NCBI GenBank assembly: GCA_949128025.1
Contig: CASBRD010000116.1
Location: 1 to 35,690, forward strand
From: Oscillatoriales cyanobacterium PMM_0008
Lineage (GTDB): Bacteria > Cyanobacteriota > Cyanobacteriia > Cyanobacteriales > Aerosakkonemataceae
Direction: 5' to 3'
DNA length: 35,690 bases
The notes under the pieces were generated by a model. The model was not told the DNA's origin. It made no database searches and saw nothing but the letters and a program-made list of their open reading frames with translations. Of this stretch, positions 15,606 through 22,239 are shown piece after piece. The translations under genes were made by a program, and so were the position numbers. Positions within the stretch are counted from its first letter, which is position 1. Each line of letters opens with the position of its first letter.

Positions 15606-15808
15606 AGATTCAATATTTTTCTGATACTGACACATTAGCGATCGAGCTAACCAACAAACCCGTAGTTTCTACCGACGCAATTACTGACGATCTAATCTTA
15701 GATTATGATGATGAAGGTAAAGTTGTCGCTATCACAATAGATAACTGTTCTAAAAATGTAGATGCTATCAATCTTCAAGCTTTCGATTTACCTTTGTTAA
15801 GTGTATAG
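15602..15808 (+). CDS. DUF2283 protein, putative antitoxin
   Basis: 68 residues. DUF2283 features visible are the opening IQYFSDTDTLAIELTNK, the ILDYDDEGKVVAITIDNCSK core and a short hydrophobic end. Translation is coupled to the 86-residue gene by a 4-nt overlap. DUF2283 genes are often the second gene of two-gene modules; the antitoxin role is inference from that context. A short copy of the RM tail begins right after its stop. Confidence 0.78.
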   Translation: MKIQYFSDTDTLAIELTNKPVVSTDAITDDLILDYDDEGKVVAITIDNCSKNVDAINLQAFDLPLLSV

Positions 15809-15809
15809 C

Positions 15810-15863
15810 CGCGAAAAGAACAGCAAAGCGAAGATGAAGTTGCTATTTTAGAATGGAGATGAG
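15810..15863 (+). pseudogene. Second, internally deleted copy of the RM-tail 3' end
   Basis: 18 nt (15810-15827) are identical to 15121-15138, and the following stretch to the TGA matches 15254-15285. The middle, about 115 nt of the first copy, is missing. Translation is PRKEQQSEDEVAILEWR, against ARKEQQ...EEEIAIVEGR in copy A. It is a deletion derivative of the same gene end and marks the right boundary of the DUF2283 cassette. Confidence 0.75.
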
Positions 15864-15919
15864 GCACAAAACAATAACTTAAACTATTTCAGGTCAAAAA
15901 GAATCCACCAGGAGATTTT

Positions 15920-16090
15920 ATGAAAGCAATCAAAGTAATGGCAACCATTGATGAAGAAGGAAAACTGGCTTTAGATAAGCCTTTGACGATAGATAAAAAT
16001 CTGCGCGTTGAGGTAATTGTTCTGATTCCTGAAACAGCAGATATCGATCGAGATGAAGATGAGCCAAAAACCGCCATTAAGGAATTTTAG
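15920..16090 (+). CDS. Truncated RelN-family antitoxin-like small protein
   Basis: 56 residues, preceded by a good Shine-Dalgarno (AGGAG, spacing about 5). The start MKAIKVMATIDEEGKLALDKP and the block VEVIVLIPE match the antitoxin family called RelN in cyanobacteria. Normal members continue 25-30 residues further with a helical toxin-binding end; here a TAG stops it after AIKEF. Removing one T from the TTTT before the stop would fuse the frame to the next gene's antitoxin through NMQV. No RelE toxin follows. It is probably a broken antitoxin whose partner was replaced by the neighbouring MazF module, but it may still be translated. Confidence 0.6.
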   Translation: MKAIKVMATIDEEGKLALDKPLTIDKNLRVEVIVLIPETADIDRDEDEPKTAIKEF

Positions 16091-16100
16091 GAGTAGCAAT

Positions 16101-16337
16101 ATGCAAGTAACCAAAGAAAACCTCAAACAAGAAATCGATCAATTTAACGACGATCAACTCAAGCAAGTTGCCGAATTTATCAAATTTATCAAATTTCGCA
16201 GTCGATTCAATCAAAAAGTAGTTGATTTACATCAATTTGCCAGCCTCTATCAAGAATTTGCCCAGGAAGACAGAGAACTTGCAGAAGTTGGAATAGCAGA
16301 CTACATCGAGCAACTACAAAAAGAGGATCGAGCATGA
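16101..16337 (+). CDS. Antitoxin of the MazF module
   Basis: 78 residues from ATG 16101, which has AGGAG 7 nt upstream (the upstream TAG of the RelN-like gene is inside it). It is mostly helical: MQVTKENLKQEIDQFNDDQLKQVAEFIKFIKF followed by an acidic second helix. This resembles DUF2281-like antitoxins. Its stop overlaps the MazF start by 4 nt (ATGA). It would bind and neutralise the downstream ribonuclease and probably autoregulate the operon. Confidence 0.78.
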   Translation: MQVTKENLKQEIDQFNDDQLKQVAEFIKFIKFRSRFNQKVVDLHQFASLYQEFAQEDRELAEVGIADYIEQLQKEDRA

Positions 16338-16684
16338 TTATTAAGCGTGGGGAAGTGTGGCTAGCAACCCTTGACCCAGTTCAGGGTTCCGAACAGGCTG
16401 GCACTCGTCCCGTAATTATTTTTCAAGAAAATACCCTATCCAAATTTACCACAACCGTCATCACAATTCCTGTCAGCAGCAATTTGCGCCGTGCCGAGCT
16501 TCCTACTTGTATTCAAATATCTAGTGGTGAAGGAGGATTGAATCAAGACTCTGTTGCCCTCTGCCATCAAATTCGTGTTCTTGATAAAACTCGACTTACC
16601 AAAAAATTAGGACAACTGGAACCGGAAACTATTGAACTGTTAGAAACAACTGTATTATTTACCATTGGTTACTCAATGCCATAA
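16334..16684 (+). CDS. MazF/PemK-family endoribonuclease toxin
   Basis: 116 residues, full length. MazF toxins cut mRNA at short sequences. Family motifs: RGEVWLATLDPVQGSEQAGTRPVII at the N-terminus with the catalytic arginine in TRP, TVITIPVSS in the middle, and LCHQIRVLDKTRL with the conserved Gln/Arg/Asp surface. It is the second gene of a coupled pair. Nothing suggests truncation, so the module is likely active. Confidence 0.92.
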   Translation: MIIKRGEVWLATLDPVQGSEQAGTRPVIIFQENTLSKFTTTVITIPVSSNLRRAELPTCIQISSGEGGLNQDSVALCHQIRVLDKTRLTKKLGQLEPETIELLETTVLFTIGYSMP

Positions 16685-16706
16685 TTACATTAAAGGATGA
16701 TCGAAC

Positions 16707-16769
16707 GAGGAAATTGCCCTTATCGAAATATACGCAAAAGTGAGCAATTTGTTAAAATCGGGAAAATGA
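16707..16769 (+). pseudogene. Possible third remnant of an RM tail
   Basis: The frame reads EEIALIE, then IYAKVSNLLKSGK before TGA. EEIALIE matches the EEIAIVE end of the RM tail at 15254-15281. It sits directly after the MazF cassette, just as copy B sits after the DUF2283 cassette. The match is only about 21 nt and may be chance. Confidence 0.35.
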
Positions 16770-16815
16770 GCAAACCCAGTAAATAGAAAATTCAAACATT
16801 AGAGGTTTAATTCAG

Positions 16816-17424
16816 ATGATTATGCAAGCAGAAGAAAAAAAATATTACTCTCCAGAAGAGTATCTAGAACTAGAAGTCAATGCAGAAGAAAAACATGAAT
16901 ACATTGATGGAGAAATAATCCTTATGTCCGGTGGAATGCCCAATCATAACCGAATTATCCTTAACTTCGGTGCATCTCTAAACTTTGCTCTTAAACGGCA
17001 ACCTTACGATGTATTTGTCAGCGATCAGCGATTGTGGATTCCCCAACGACGTACCTATACTTACCCTGATATCATGGTAGTTCAAGGAGCTTTGCAACTC
17101 CAAGAAGGACGAAAAGATACTATTACCAATCCAGTGATGATTGCCGAAATATTATCAAAATCAACTCAGGCTTATGATTCTCCTTCGGAGACGCTATGCG
17201 AACAAGGCGAAAAATTTAAGTTTTACCGCACTATTCCCACTTTTCAAGAGTATGTAACGATCGAACAATACTCAATGCACGTTGAGCGATACTACAAAAC
17301 AGAACCGCATCAATGGATTTTTTCTGAGTATGATGGTGCGGAATCAATCCTATCCCTTAACACAGTTCCATGTGAAATTTCTCTGGCAGATCTCTATGAT
17401 AAAGTTGATTTTGAAGCAGAGTAA
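16816..17424 (+). CDS. Uma2-family (DUF820) putative endonuclease
   Basis: 202 residues. Uma2 proteins have a PD-(D/E)xK nuclease fold and are greatly expanded in cyanobacteria; their biological role is unknown. Visible are YSPEEYLELE and EKHEYIDGEIILMSGG near the N-terminus, the putative active-site Asp85 in YTYPDIMVV and Glu111 in MIAEILS, and GEKFKFYR. Residues 122-130 (SPSETLCEQ) are an in-frame insertion of a dispersed repeat between AYD and GEKF. The start could also be the ATG two codons on; GAGG lies about ten bases before the first ATG. It stands alone after the toxin-antitoxin strip. Confidence 0.88.
   Translation: MIMQAEEKKYYSPEEYLELEVNAEEKHEYIDGEIILMSGGMPNHNRIILNFGASLNFALKRQPYDVFVSDQRLWIPQRRTYTYPDIMVVQGALQLQEGRKDTITNPVMIAEILSKSTQAYDSPSETLCEQGEKFKFYRTIPTFQEYVTIEQYSMHVERYYKTEPHQWIFSEYDGAESILSLNTVPCEISLADLYDKVDFEAE
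17179..17205 (+). repeat. TCCTTCGGAGACGC-type dispersed repeat inside the Uma2 gene
   Basis: 27 nt containing TCTCCTTCGGAGACGCTATG, encoding SPSETLCEQ. Words of this type (CCTACGGAGACGCTACGC and variants) are a well-known abundant repeat in Nostoc and relatives. The rest of the Uma2 sequence joins seamlessly without it. Confidence 0.65.
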
Positions 17425-17443
17425 AAATGAGGGAAATTATCAC

Positions 17444-17499
17444 GTATGTTGTTGCGCTTTAGCGCTATCTTAAAGAGCGCTGAAGCGCAACAACGTACC
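17444..17499. repeat. Dispersed palindromic repeat, copy 3
   Basis: Inverted arms of about 24 nt around a short centre, with GTTGTTGCGCTTTAGCGCT on the left and GCGCTGAAGCGCAACAAC on the right. It lies between the convergent ends of two Uma2 genes (20 and 5 nt away), a placement suited to a bidirectional transcript end. Confidence 0.85.
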
Positions 17500-17503
17500 A
17501 AAA

Positions 17504-18187
17504 TTAATTTAAAGAATTTGGATCTATCCCTAATTCTCGTAACTTTTCCGCCAATCTTTCCGCTTTTTGTTCCGCTTGCAAAATCCGTTCTTCAGGCGTT
17601 AGCAATCTTGACCCTCGATCGTCATACCAATAAAGCCATTCCCGCGTTATTCCCTGATAAGTTCCCCGTTCTCTACCAATTCCTAAACCAATTTCAGGTA
17701 GCCAAATCGGATTATCTTGCGGCTGCAAATTATATTCCCCATTCACCAAACGATATACTTCTAATGGTGATTTTCGACGGCGAATGGGATTATATACTAC
17801 ATAATACAATACTTCCAATTCTGCATAAAGGTTTTTCTTGTTGGTGTATTCTCCCCGCCGTTTCTCGGAAACAATTTCTAGCACCATGATTGGGGGAATA
17901 TGATCTTCTTCCCAAAAGATATAACTTCGACGCAAGTTTTCATCAAAAACCCGTTCTACTCCTAAGCTAAGAAATCCATCTGGCACTATAGCAGGTTCTT
18001 CGGGGTCGTAATATACTCCCATATCAACACCAAAAAACCAATCCATGCGGTTCGCCCAAACTAAAGCTAAGATTGCTTTGAGTAAACCGGGAATTAAATC
18101 TTGCAGTTCGTTATCCACAGGTGTATCGTCAGAGTCGGGTAGTTCTTCGGAAGAGGGTAAGTAATGCAGTGGGTTGTACTTTAACAT
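17504..18187 (-). CDS. Uma2-family (DUF820) putative endonuclease
   Basis: 227 residues of the longer Uma2 type. N-terminal LPSSEELPDSDDTPVDNELQDLIPG, putative catalytic Asp70 in IVPDGFLSLG and Glu104 in MVLEIVSE, and a C-terminal charged coiled tail (EERILQAEQKAERLAEKLRELGI) that is typical of these proteins. It converges on the other Uma2 gene with the palindromic repeat between them, and lies 78 nt downstream of plsY in the same direction. The cellular role is unknown. Confidence 0.88.
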   Translation of the reverse strand: MLKYNPLHYLPSSEELPDSDDTPVDNELQDLIPGLLKAILALVWANRMDWFFGVDMGVYYDPEEPAIVPDGFLSLGVERVFDENLRRSYIFWEEDHIPPIMVLEIVSEKRRGEYTNKKNLYAELEVLYYVVYNPIRRRKSPLEVYRLVNGEYNLQPQDNPIWLPEIGLGIGRERGTYQGITREWLYWYDDRGSRLLTPEERILQAEQKAERLAEKLRELGIDPNSLN

Positions 18188-18265
18188 GATGGGGTCTGGG
18201 TGACACGCACAATTCGATTGTAAACTTTTGCCTGGGATAATTGGCGGATATTGTGCGGTTGTTGG

Positions 18266-18934
18266 TTATGTAGTTTGTTCTGTCTCTGTCTGTAATTTTT
18301 GCCCGATTTTTGGTTCGGTTCCTGCTAATAAACGATCGATATTGGCGCGATGACGCCAGATAACGTAAATACCAGCTGCGATCGCAAATAGCAGATACGG
18401 TAACGGTTCACCAAATCCAAACATTAGCGCGGAAACTGCGATCGCACCCACAATCGAACTCAACGATACAATCCGGGAAATTGCCATCACTACCGCAAAA
18501 ACCCCTAACGTTCCCAAACCAACTTGCCAAGACATTGCTAGCAATATCCCCAAACTGGTAGCAACTGATTTCCCGCCTTTAAAATTCAACCAAATTGGCC
18601 AACTATGACCGATTATCGCCGCTAATCCCGCCAAAGCCACCAGCCAAGGCAAAGATAATCCCTCATTACTTGACAAATCGCTAGAAATAATGTAAGCAAA
18701 ATGCGCGAGTGCGATCGCAGCCGCACCTTTAGCAGCATCCACCAGCAAAACCACAATTGCTGGGCCTTTTCCCAGCGTTCTCAGCACATTTGTTGCGCCA
18801 ATCGAACCAGATCCTTGGTCGCGAATATCAATTCCCTTGAGGATACGAGCAGCTAAATAGCCAGTCGGAAAAGAGCCTAACAGATAAGATACCAGCAACA
18901 AAGCAATATTTACACTCAAACCAACCATCATCAA
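18266..18934 (-). CDS. plsY: Glycerol-3-phosphate acyltransferase PlsY
   Basis: 222 residues, a polytopic membrane enzyme that transfers acyl from acyl-phosphate to glycerol-3-phosphate, the first step of phospholipid synthesis. The three conserved cytoplasmic loops are present: GSFPTGYL at 20-27, GSGSIGATNVLRTLGK at 41-56 and HSWPIWLNFKGGKSVAT at 110-126. Hydrophobic segments fill the intervals. AGGA lies about 12 nt before the first of three in-frame ATG/ATG/ATG codons. The gene follows DUF3086, from which it is separated by a long palindrome. Confidence 0.97.
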   Translation of the reverse strand: MMMVGLSVNIALLLVSYLLGSFPTGYLAARILKGIDIRDQGSGSIGATNVLRTLGKGPAIVVLLVDAAKGAAAIALAHFAYIISSDLSSNEGLSLPWLVALAGLAAIIGHSWPIWLNFKGGKSVATSLGILLAMSWQVGLGTLGVFAVVMAISRIVSLSSIVGAIAVSALMFGFGEPLPYLLFAIAAGIYVIWRHRANIDRLLAGTEPKIGQKLQTETEQTT

Positions 18935-18987
18935 CCCATCCTTTACTGAAAATTTCCAATTTAAGATTACAGATTAAATCATTGAAT

Positions 18988-19055
18988 TAGGCTGATCTTA
19001 GGTACGTTGTTGCGCTTTAGCGCTAAAGCGCAACAACGTACCTAAGATCAGCCTA
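18988..19055. repeat. 68-bp perfect palindrome, copy 4 of the dispersed family
   Basis: Every base from 18988 pairs with its complement at the mirror position to 19055, around a centre between 19021 and 19022, with no loop. The core GTTGTTGCGCTTTAGCGC is shared with 29-95, 560-591 and 17444-17499; the outer 12 nt (AGGCTGATCTTA) are specific to this copy. It lies in the 166-nt gap between the DUF3086 gene and plsY, both leftward. Confidence 0.95.
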
Positions 19056-19100
19056 CATCTGCGATCGAAATTATCCAAAATCTAATTTTTGGACAAATCC

Positions 19101-20323
19101 TTAAAACCGATCGCGATCCGAAGAATAGTTCGGCGACTGAGGATCGGGCGCAAACGCCAACCACAGGGGGAATTGCAGCACAGCTAGACTAATTTGGTCT
19201 TCTGTTTCGTCAATAATAATCAACGGCATCTGCCCTTCTTTAACCAACCGCTCAGCTTTCATTGCCATCGGTTCTGGCGCTTCAAACAGAGTTAGTCCCC
19301 GTTCTGGGCCAAAATCGCTGCGAGAAATGCCCAGACAGTCTTGTAAACCGCGCCTCCATTCGCCCAGGCGTTCGGGGGTATTTGCCAGGACTAGGCTGCG
19401 GAGACGATCGCCATATTGCGATCGCAACACCGAGATAATAGAAGAAGAAATCAGGATATTTTGCAGGCGAGAACCCATAGTCCGCAACGCGCCCTTCCCA
19501 CCCTGAGTGAAAACCAGTAGGAAGCGCGTTCAGCGTGAACTGGTTCAAAAGTGCGCCGCAGTTGCCAAGGCGGGCCATAATAATCCGGTCGCGTGCGGTA
19601 TTGGTCTAAAAGTTTGCGAATTTGCTTGGATTGTTCCTGAAAACCCTGCTCTGCAAATTTCGGCCCCCCAGGTTCTTTGATGGGTTTAGCATCCTTAATA
19701 ACGACCTTTTCTTCTGGTTCTGGGGCTTTGGGAATCAGTTCCAGTTGTTCGGCTGACGACGCCAGATCTTGCAAACTACCTACCAGATAGTCTTTAAAGC
19801 CTTGTACCCGAATTGCCAAGTCTTGAGAAACTCCAGCAAATGTCGTTTTCATCTCAGATCGAACCCGTTCCTGGCGGCGTTCTAACTGTTCTACGGCAAT
19901 TTGCAGCGTCTGCTTGCGTTGTTCTAATTCGCTCAAGCCTTCTTGAAGCAGGCGACCTAAAGTTGCTTGCGTTTCAGTCATTTGCTCGGAGAGGATTTTT
20001 CTGCTGGTTTGTAGGGAAGCAATTTCTTGTTTGAGAGACTGTTCCTCTTGCTTTAATTCAGCTACCCGTGCTTCTAACTCAGTTATGCGATCGCTCTTTT
20101 TCTGCACTTTATCGTCTATAGGCGCTGAATCCCCTTCTATCAACTGATTGTTTTGTTCAGTAGTTAGAGGCGATCGATCGCCTACTACCAAATCATCTTC
20201 AGGTAGCTCTGCAACCAAATCTACTCTGGCACTTCGATCTTGTAAATGATCCAATGCCTCAATAGCTGGTTCTTGCTCTGGCTGTTGCTCTTGTTTTTGG
20301 GTTTGGGGTTCTTCTGAATTCAT
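19101..20323 (-). pseudogene. DUF3086 protein interrupted by a one-base frameshift
   Basis: Two overlapping frames (20323 to 19451 and 19487 to 19101) together give the cyanobacterial DUF3086 protein. The first part has an acidic N-terminus, a long coiled coil (ELEARVAELKQEEQSLKQ and further heptads) and ends near RPDYYGPPWQLRRTFEPVHAERASYWF. The second starts GALRTMGSRLQNIL and continues through LVLANTPERLGEWRRGLQDCLGISRSDFG to LLQFPLWLAFAPDP-like sequence. Adding one T to the four-base run at 19510-19513 restores WFFTQGG and a single 407-residue frame. Homopolymer position and intact downstream sequence suggest a sequencing error or a very recent mutation. Function unknown; conserved next to DUF3119. 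Confidence 0.8.
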
Positions 20324-20425
20324 CTAACAACTAACGACTAACAACTAATATTTACTCAACAAAGGTAGGGCATTGCTGGCCTTGACAACTAAAAACTAAT
20401 AGACACTCAGACGGCTGACCTTCCA

Positions 20426-20845
20426 CTAAATCTTCGGACAGCGTTGTTCCAGGCAGATTTGTAACATCTTGGCATCGAACAACATAGGCAAGAAGTGGAT
20501 GCTTTTGACTTCTTTAAAGTAAAACAAGATTGGCACTCCCGGCCAAAAAATTCGCCAATTTTGCCATTCCCGGTAAGGGAAACTGCGGATTATATTATCA
20601 GAGCGGTATACCTCTAAAGCCGTTTCCGTAAATTTCAGACGGATAGTGGCAGTCTGGAACAAGAGGAATAATCCGAATAGGGCGACGATCGAGCTAAGCC
20701 AGACTTGCACCAGCAGTAGCGGTATTGCGCCTACCACTAAGACAATAGGCAGAGTGTAACTGGGAGAGAGTTCAACCGTTTGTTGCGATCCGATGGGAGT
20801 AGCGGTGGTCACAGTCTTTAATTCCTCAAGACGAAGAGACTTCAC
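20426..20845 (-). CDS. DUF3119 family membrane protein
   Basis: 139 residues from GTG 20845; a GTG at 20812 has AGGA ten bases upstream and may be the better start (128 residues). A pair of hydrophobic helices (about 31-65) is followed by a PH-like beta domain with TALEVYRSDNIIRSFPYREWQNWRIFWPGVPILFYFKE. It is a cyanobacterial conserved protein of unknown function. It starts 22 nt after the MlaE-like gene and is followed by the DUF3086 gene, probably in one operon. A role with the lipid transporter is inference from position. Confidence 0.88.
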   Translation of the reverse strand: MKSLRLEELKTVTTATPIGSQQTVELSPSYTLPIVLVVGAIPLLLVQVWLSSIVALFGLFLLFQTATIRLKFTETALEVYRSDNIIRSFPYREWQNWRIFWPGVPILFYFKEVKSIHFLPMLFDAKMLQICLEQRCPKI

Positions 20846-20867
20846 TCCTATTTTATAGGCTTACGTC

Positions 20868-21644
20868 TCATAAGCCTTTTTGGATTACGCTGCCCGTTCC
20901 CTGAAACATTACCCAAGTCAATAAAAAATTGACAATAAAGATCGCTAGCAAAGATGTTACCACGGCAGTGGTCGTTGATTGTCCCACACCTTTAGCGCCT
21001 CCTGTCGTCGTCAAGCCCCAGCTACAGCCAATTACGGCAATTAGGGCTCCGAAGCAAAAAGCCTTGATCGCCGCACTACAGATATCCCAGATATCCAGGA
21101 AGTTGCGAACCGAATCTAGAAATATTGATTGGGAGATGCCGTAAAGGTTAGTGGCAATCAGCAATCCTCCCATCATGCCAGTTACCATGCACATAATGGT
21201 CAAAATTGGCAGCATCAAGCAGCAGGCTATCACGCGGGGAATCACCAGGTAATCGATCGGATCGGTCTTGAGGATCAGGAGGGCGTCGATTTGTTCGGTG
21301 ACCCGCATTGTGCCTATTTCTGCCGCAAAAGCCGATCCGACTCGTCCCGCCAGCACCACAGCGGTGAGGACTGGGGCTAGTTCGCGACACAACGCGAGTG
21401 CGAGAACTCCTCCCACGGCGGTGCCTGCACCCAAGTTGATAAACTCACGCGCCACCTGAACTGTAAATACCATGCCCACGAAAGCCGCTGTTACCAGGGC
21501 TATGAGCAGGGATTCTGGGCCAACTGCTGCCATTTGATCTAGGGTGTTGCGCCGGTGGATTTTGCCTTTGAGTAGGTGGATTAGTACTTGTCCGCCCAAC
21601 AAAATCGCCGCTAGCAAGCGCTGTCCCCATAACCTTAAACTCAA
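20868..21644 (-). CDS. MlaE-family lipid ABC transporter permease
   Basis: 258 residues. MlaE/YrbE proteins form the membrane part of ABC systems that move phospholipids between envelope membranes. Family motifs seen: RRNTLDQMAAVGPESLLIALVTAAFVGMVF, LCRELAPVLTAVVLAGRVGSAFAAEIGTMRVTEQIDAL and the C-terminal GCSWGLTTTGGAKGVGQSTT. The start used is TTG 21644; no in-frame ATG or GTG lies between it and the upstream stop at 21686, and no Shine-Dalgarno is convincing. The conserved part begins only about 25 residues later, so the protein is complete or nearly so. The ATPase and MCE subunits are not in the window. Confidence 0.93.
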   Translation of the reverse strand: MSLRLWGQRLLAAILLGGQVLIHLLKGKIHRRNTLDQMAAVGPESLLIALVTAAFVGMVFTVQVAREFINLGAGTAVGGVLALALCRELAPVLTAVVLAGRVGSAFAAEIGTMRVTEQIDALLILKTDPIDYLVIPRVIACCLMLPILTIMCMVTGMMGGLLIATNLYGISQSIFLDSVRNFLDIWDICSAAIKAFCFGALIAVIGCSWGLTTTGGAKGVGQSTTTAVVTSLLAIFIVNFLLTWVMFQGTGSVIQKGL

Positions 21645-21859
21645 AAAAGCGATCGCCCTTACTCCACAAAAGTTCGCACTGCATTAAGAACTGTATCCAA
21701 TATGAACGATCCCCAGTCACTTATCCTGTCTATTTTTAATTAAAACTTAAGATTTTTGACTTTTTGGCTCGACAGGGAGTATCGCGCCTATTGTGGTAAG
21801 TGGCAAGTGCCATTTGCAGGCATGGCCGCTGTCAGTTCGATCGGAGTACTAAGCTTGGC

Positions 21860-22153
21860 ATGAGTATTTTCCCCAACTTCTTCCGCTCTCTGCTGCTAAC
21901 GAGTATCCTCAGCTTTGTCGCCCCCATTCTGCTAATCGGGGGAACGTTGGCAGGTCTGTCTTTGATTAGTTATATTCCTGGCCTGGGAATCATAGGTCAG
22001 TCCGGCGCGGAGTCAATCTGGAAGTTCCTGGCCGTTTTTGGCAGTGGCTGTCCCATCCAAGGATTCTTGACAATTGGTGCGACTTGTGGATTGGTGGGCG
22101 CGATGTTTGACACCTACGCTTTCTACAGATATCAAACCCTTCGCGGGAATTGA
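21860..22153 (+). CDS. Small conserved membrane protein
   Basis: 97 residues from ATG 21860; the frame extends upstream to 21800 but the added residues look non-coding. Two hydrophobic segments are visible, about 9-38 (LLLTSILSFVAPILLIGGTL) and 66-86 (IQGFLTIGATCGLVGAMF), ending AFYRYQTLRGN. It matches my memory of a cyanobacterial hypothetical protein but no function is known. It is read opposite to its neighbours, the MlaE gene and the MscS-type gene. Confidence 0.7.
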   Translation: MSIFPNFFRSLLLTSILSFVAPILLIGGTLAGLSLISYIPGLGIIGQSGAESIWKFLAVFGSGCPIQGFLTIGATCGLVGAMFDTYAFYRYQTLRGN

Positions 22154-22239
22154 TTCGATCGCACGGGAATTGGGAATCGCTTCCCAAGAAAACCAAAAAT
22201 CTTCTCCTTTATCTAAAATCTGAAATTCTCAATCAACGG

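Noticed and set aside
16816-18187. Uma2 genes as transposon-encoded transposases
   Set aside because: Neither has inverted repeats or target duplication at its ends, and the family is not a known transposase; the palindrome between them belongs to a dispersed family.
20856-20877. AGGCTTA/TAAGCCT hairpin with T-run as a terminator
   Set aside because: The T-run faces the plus strand where no gene is transcribed; on the minus strand it covers the mlaE stop and is followed by AT-rich sequence without T's, and DUF3119 continues 22 nt later.
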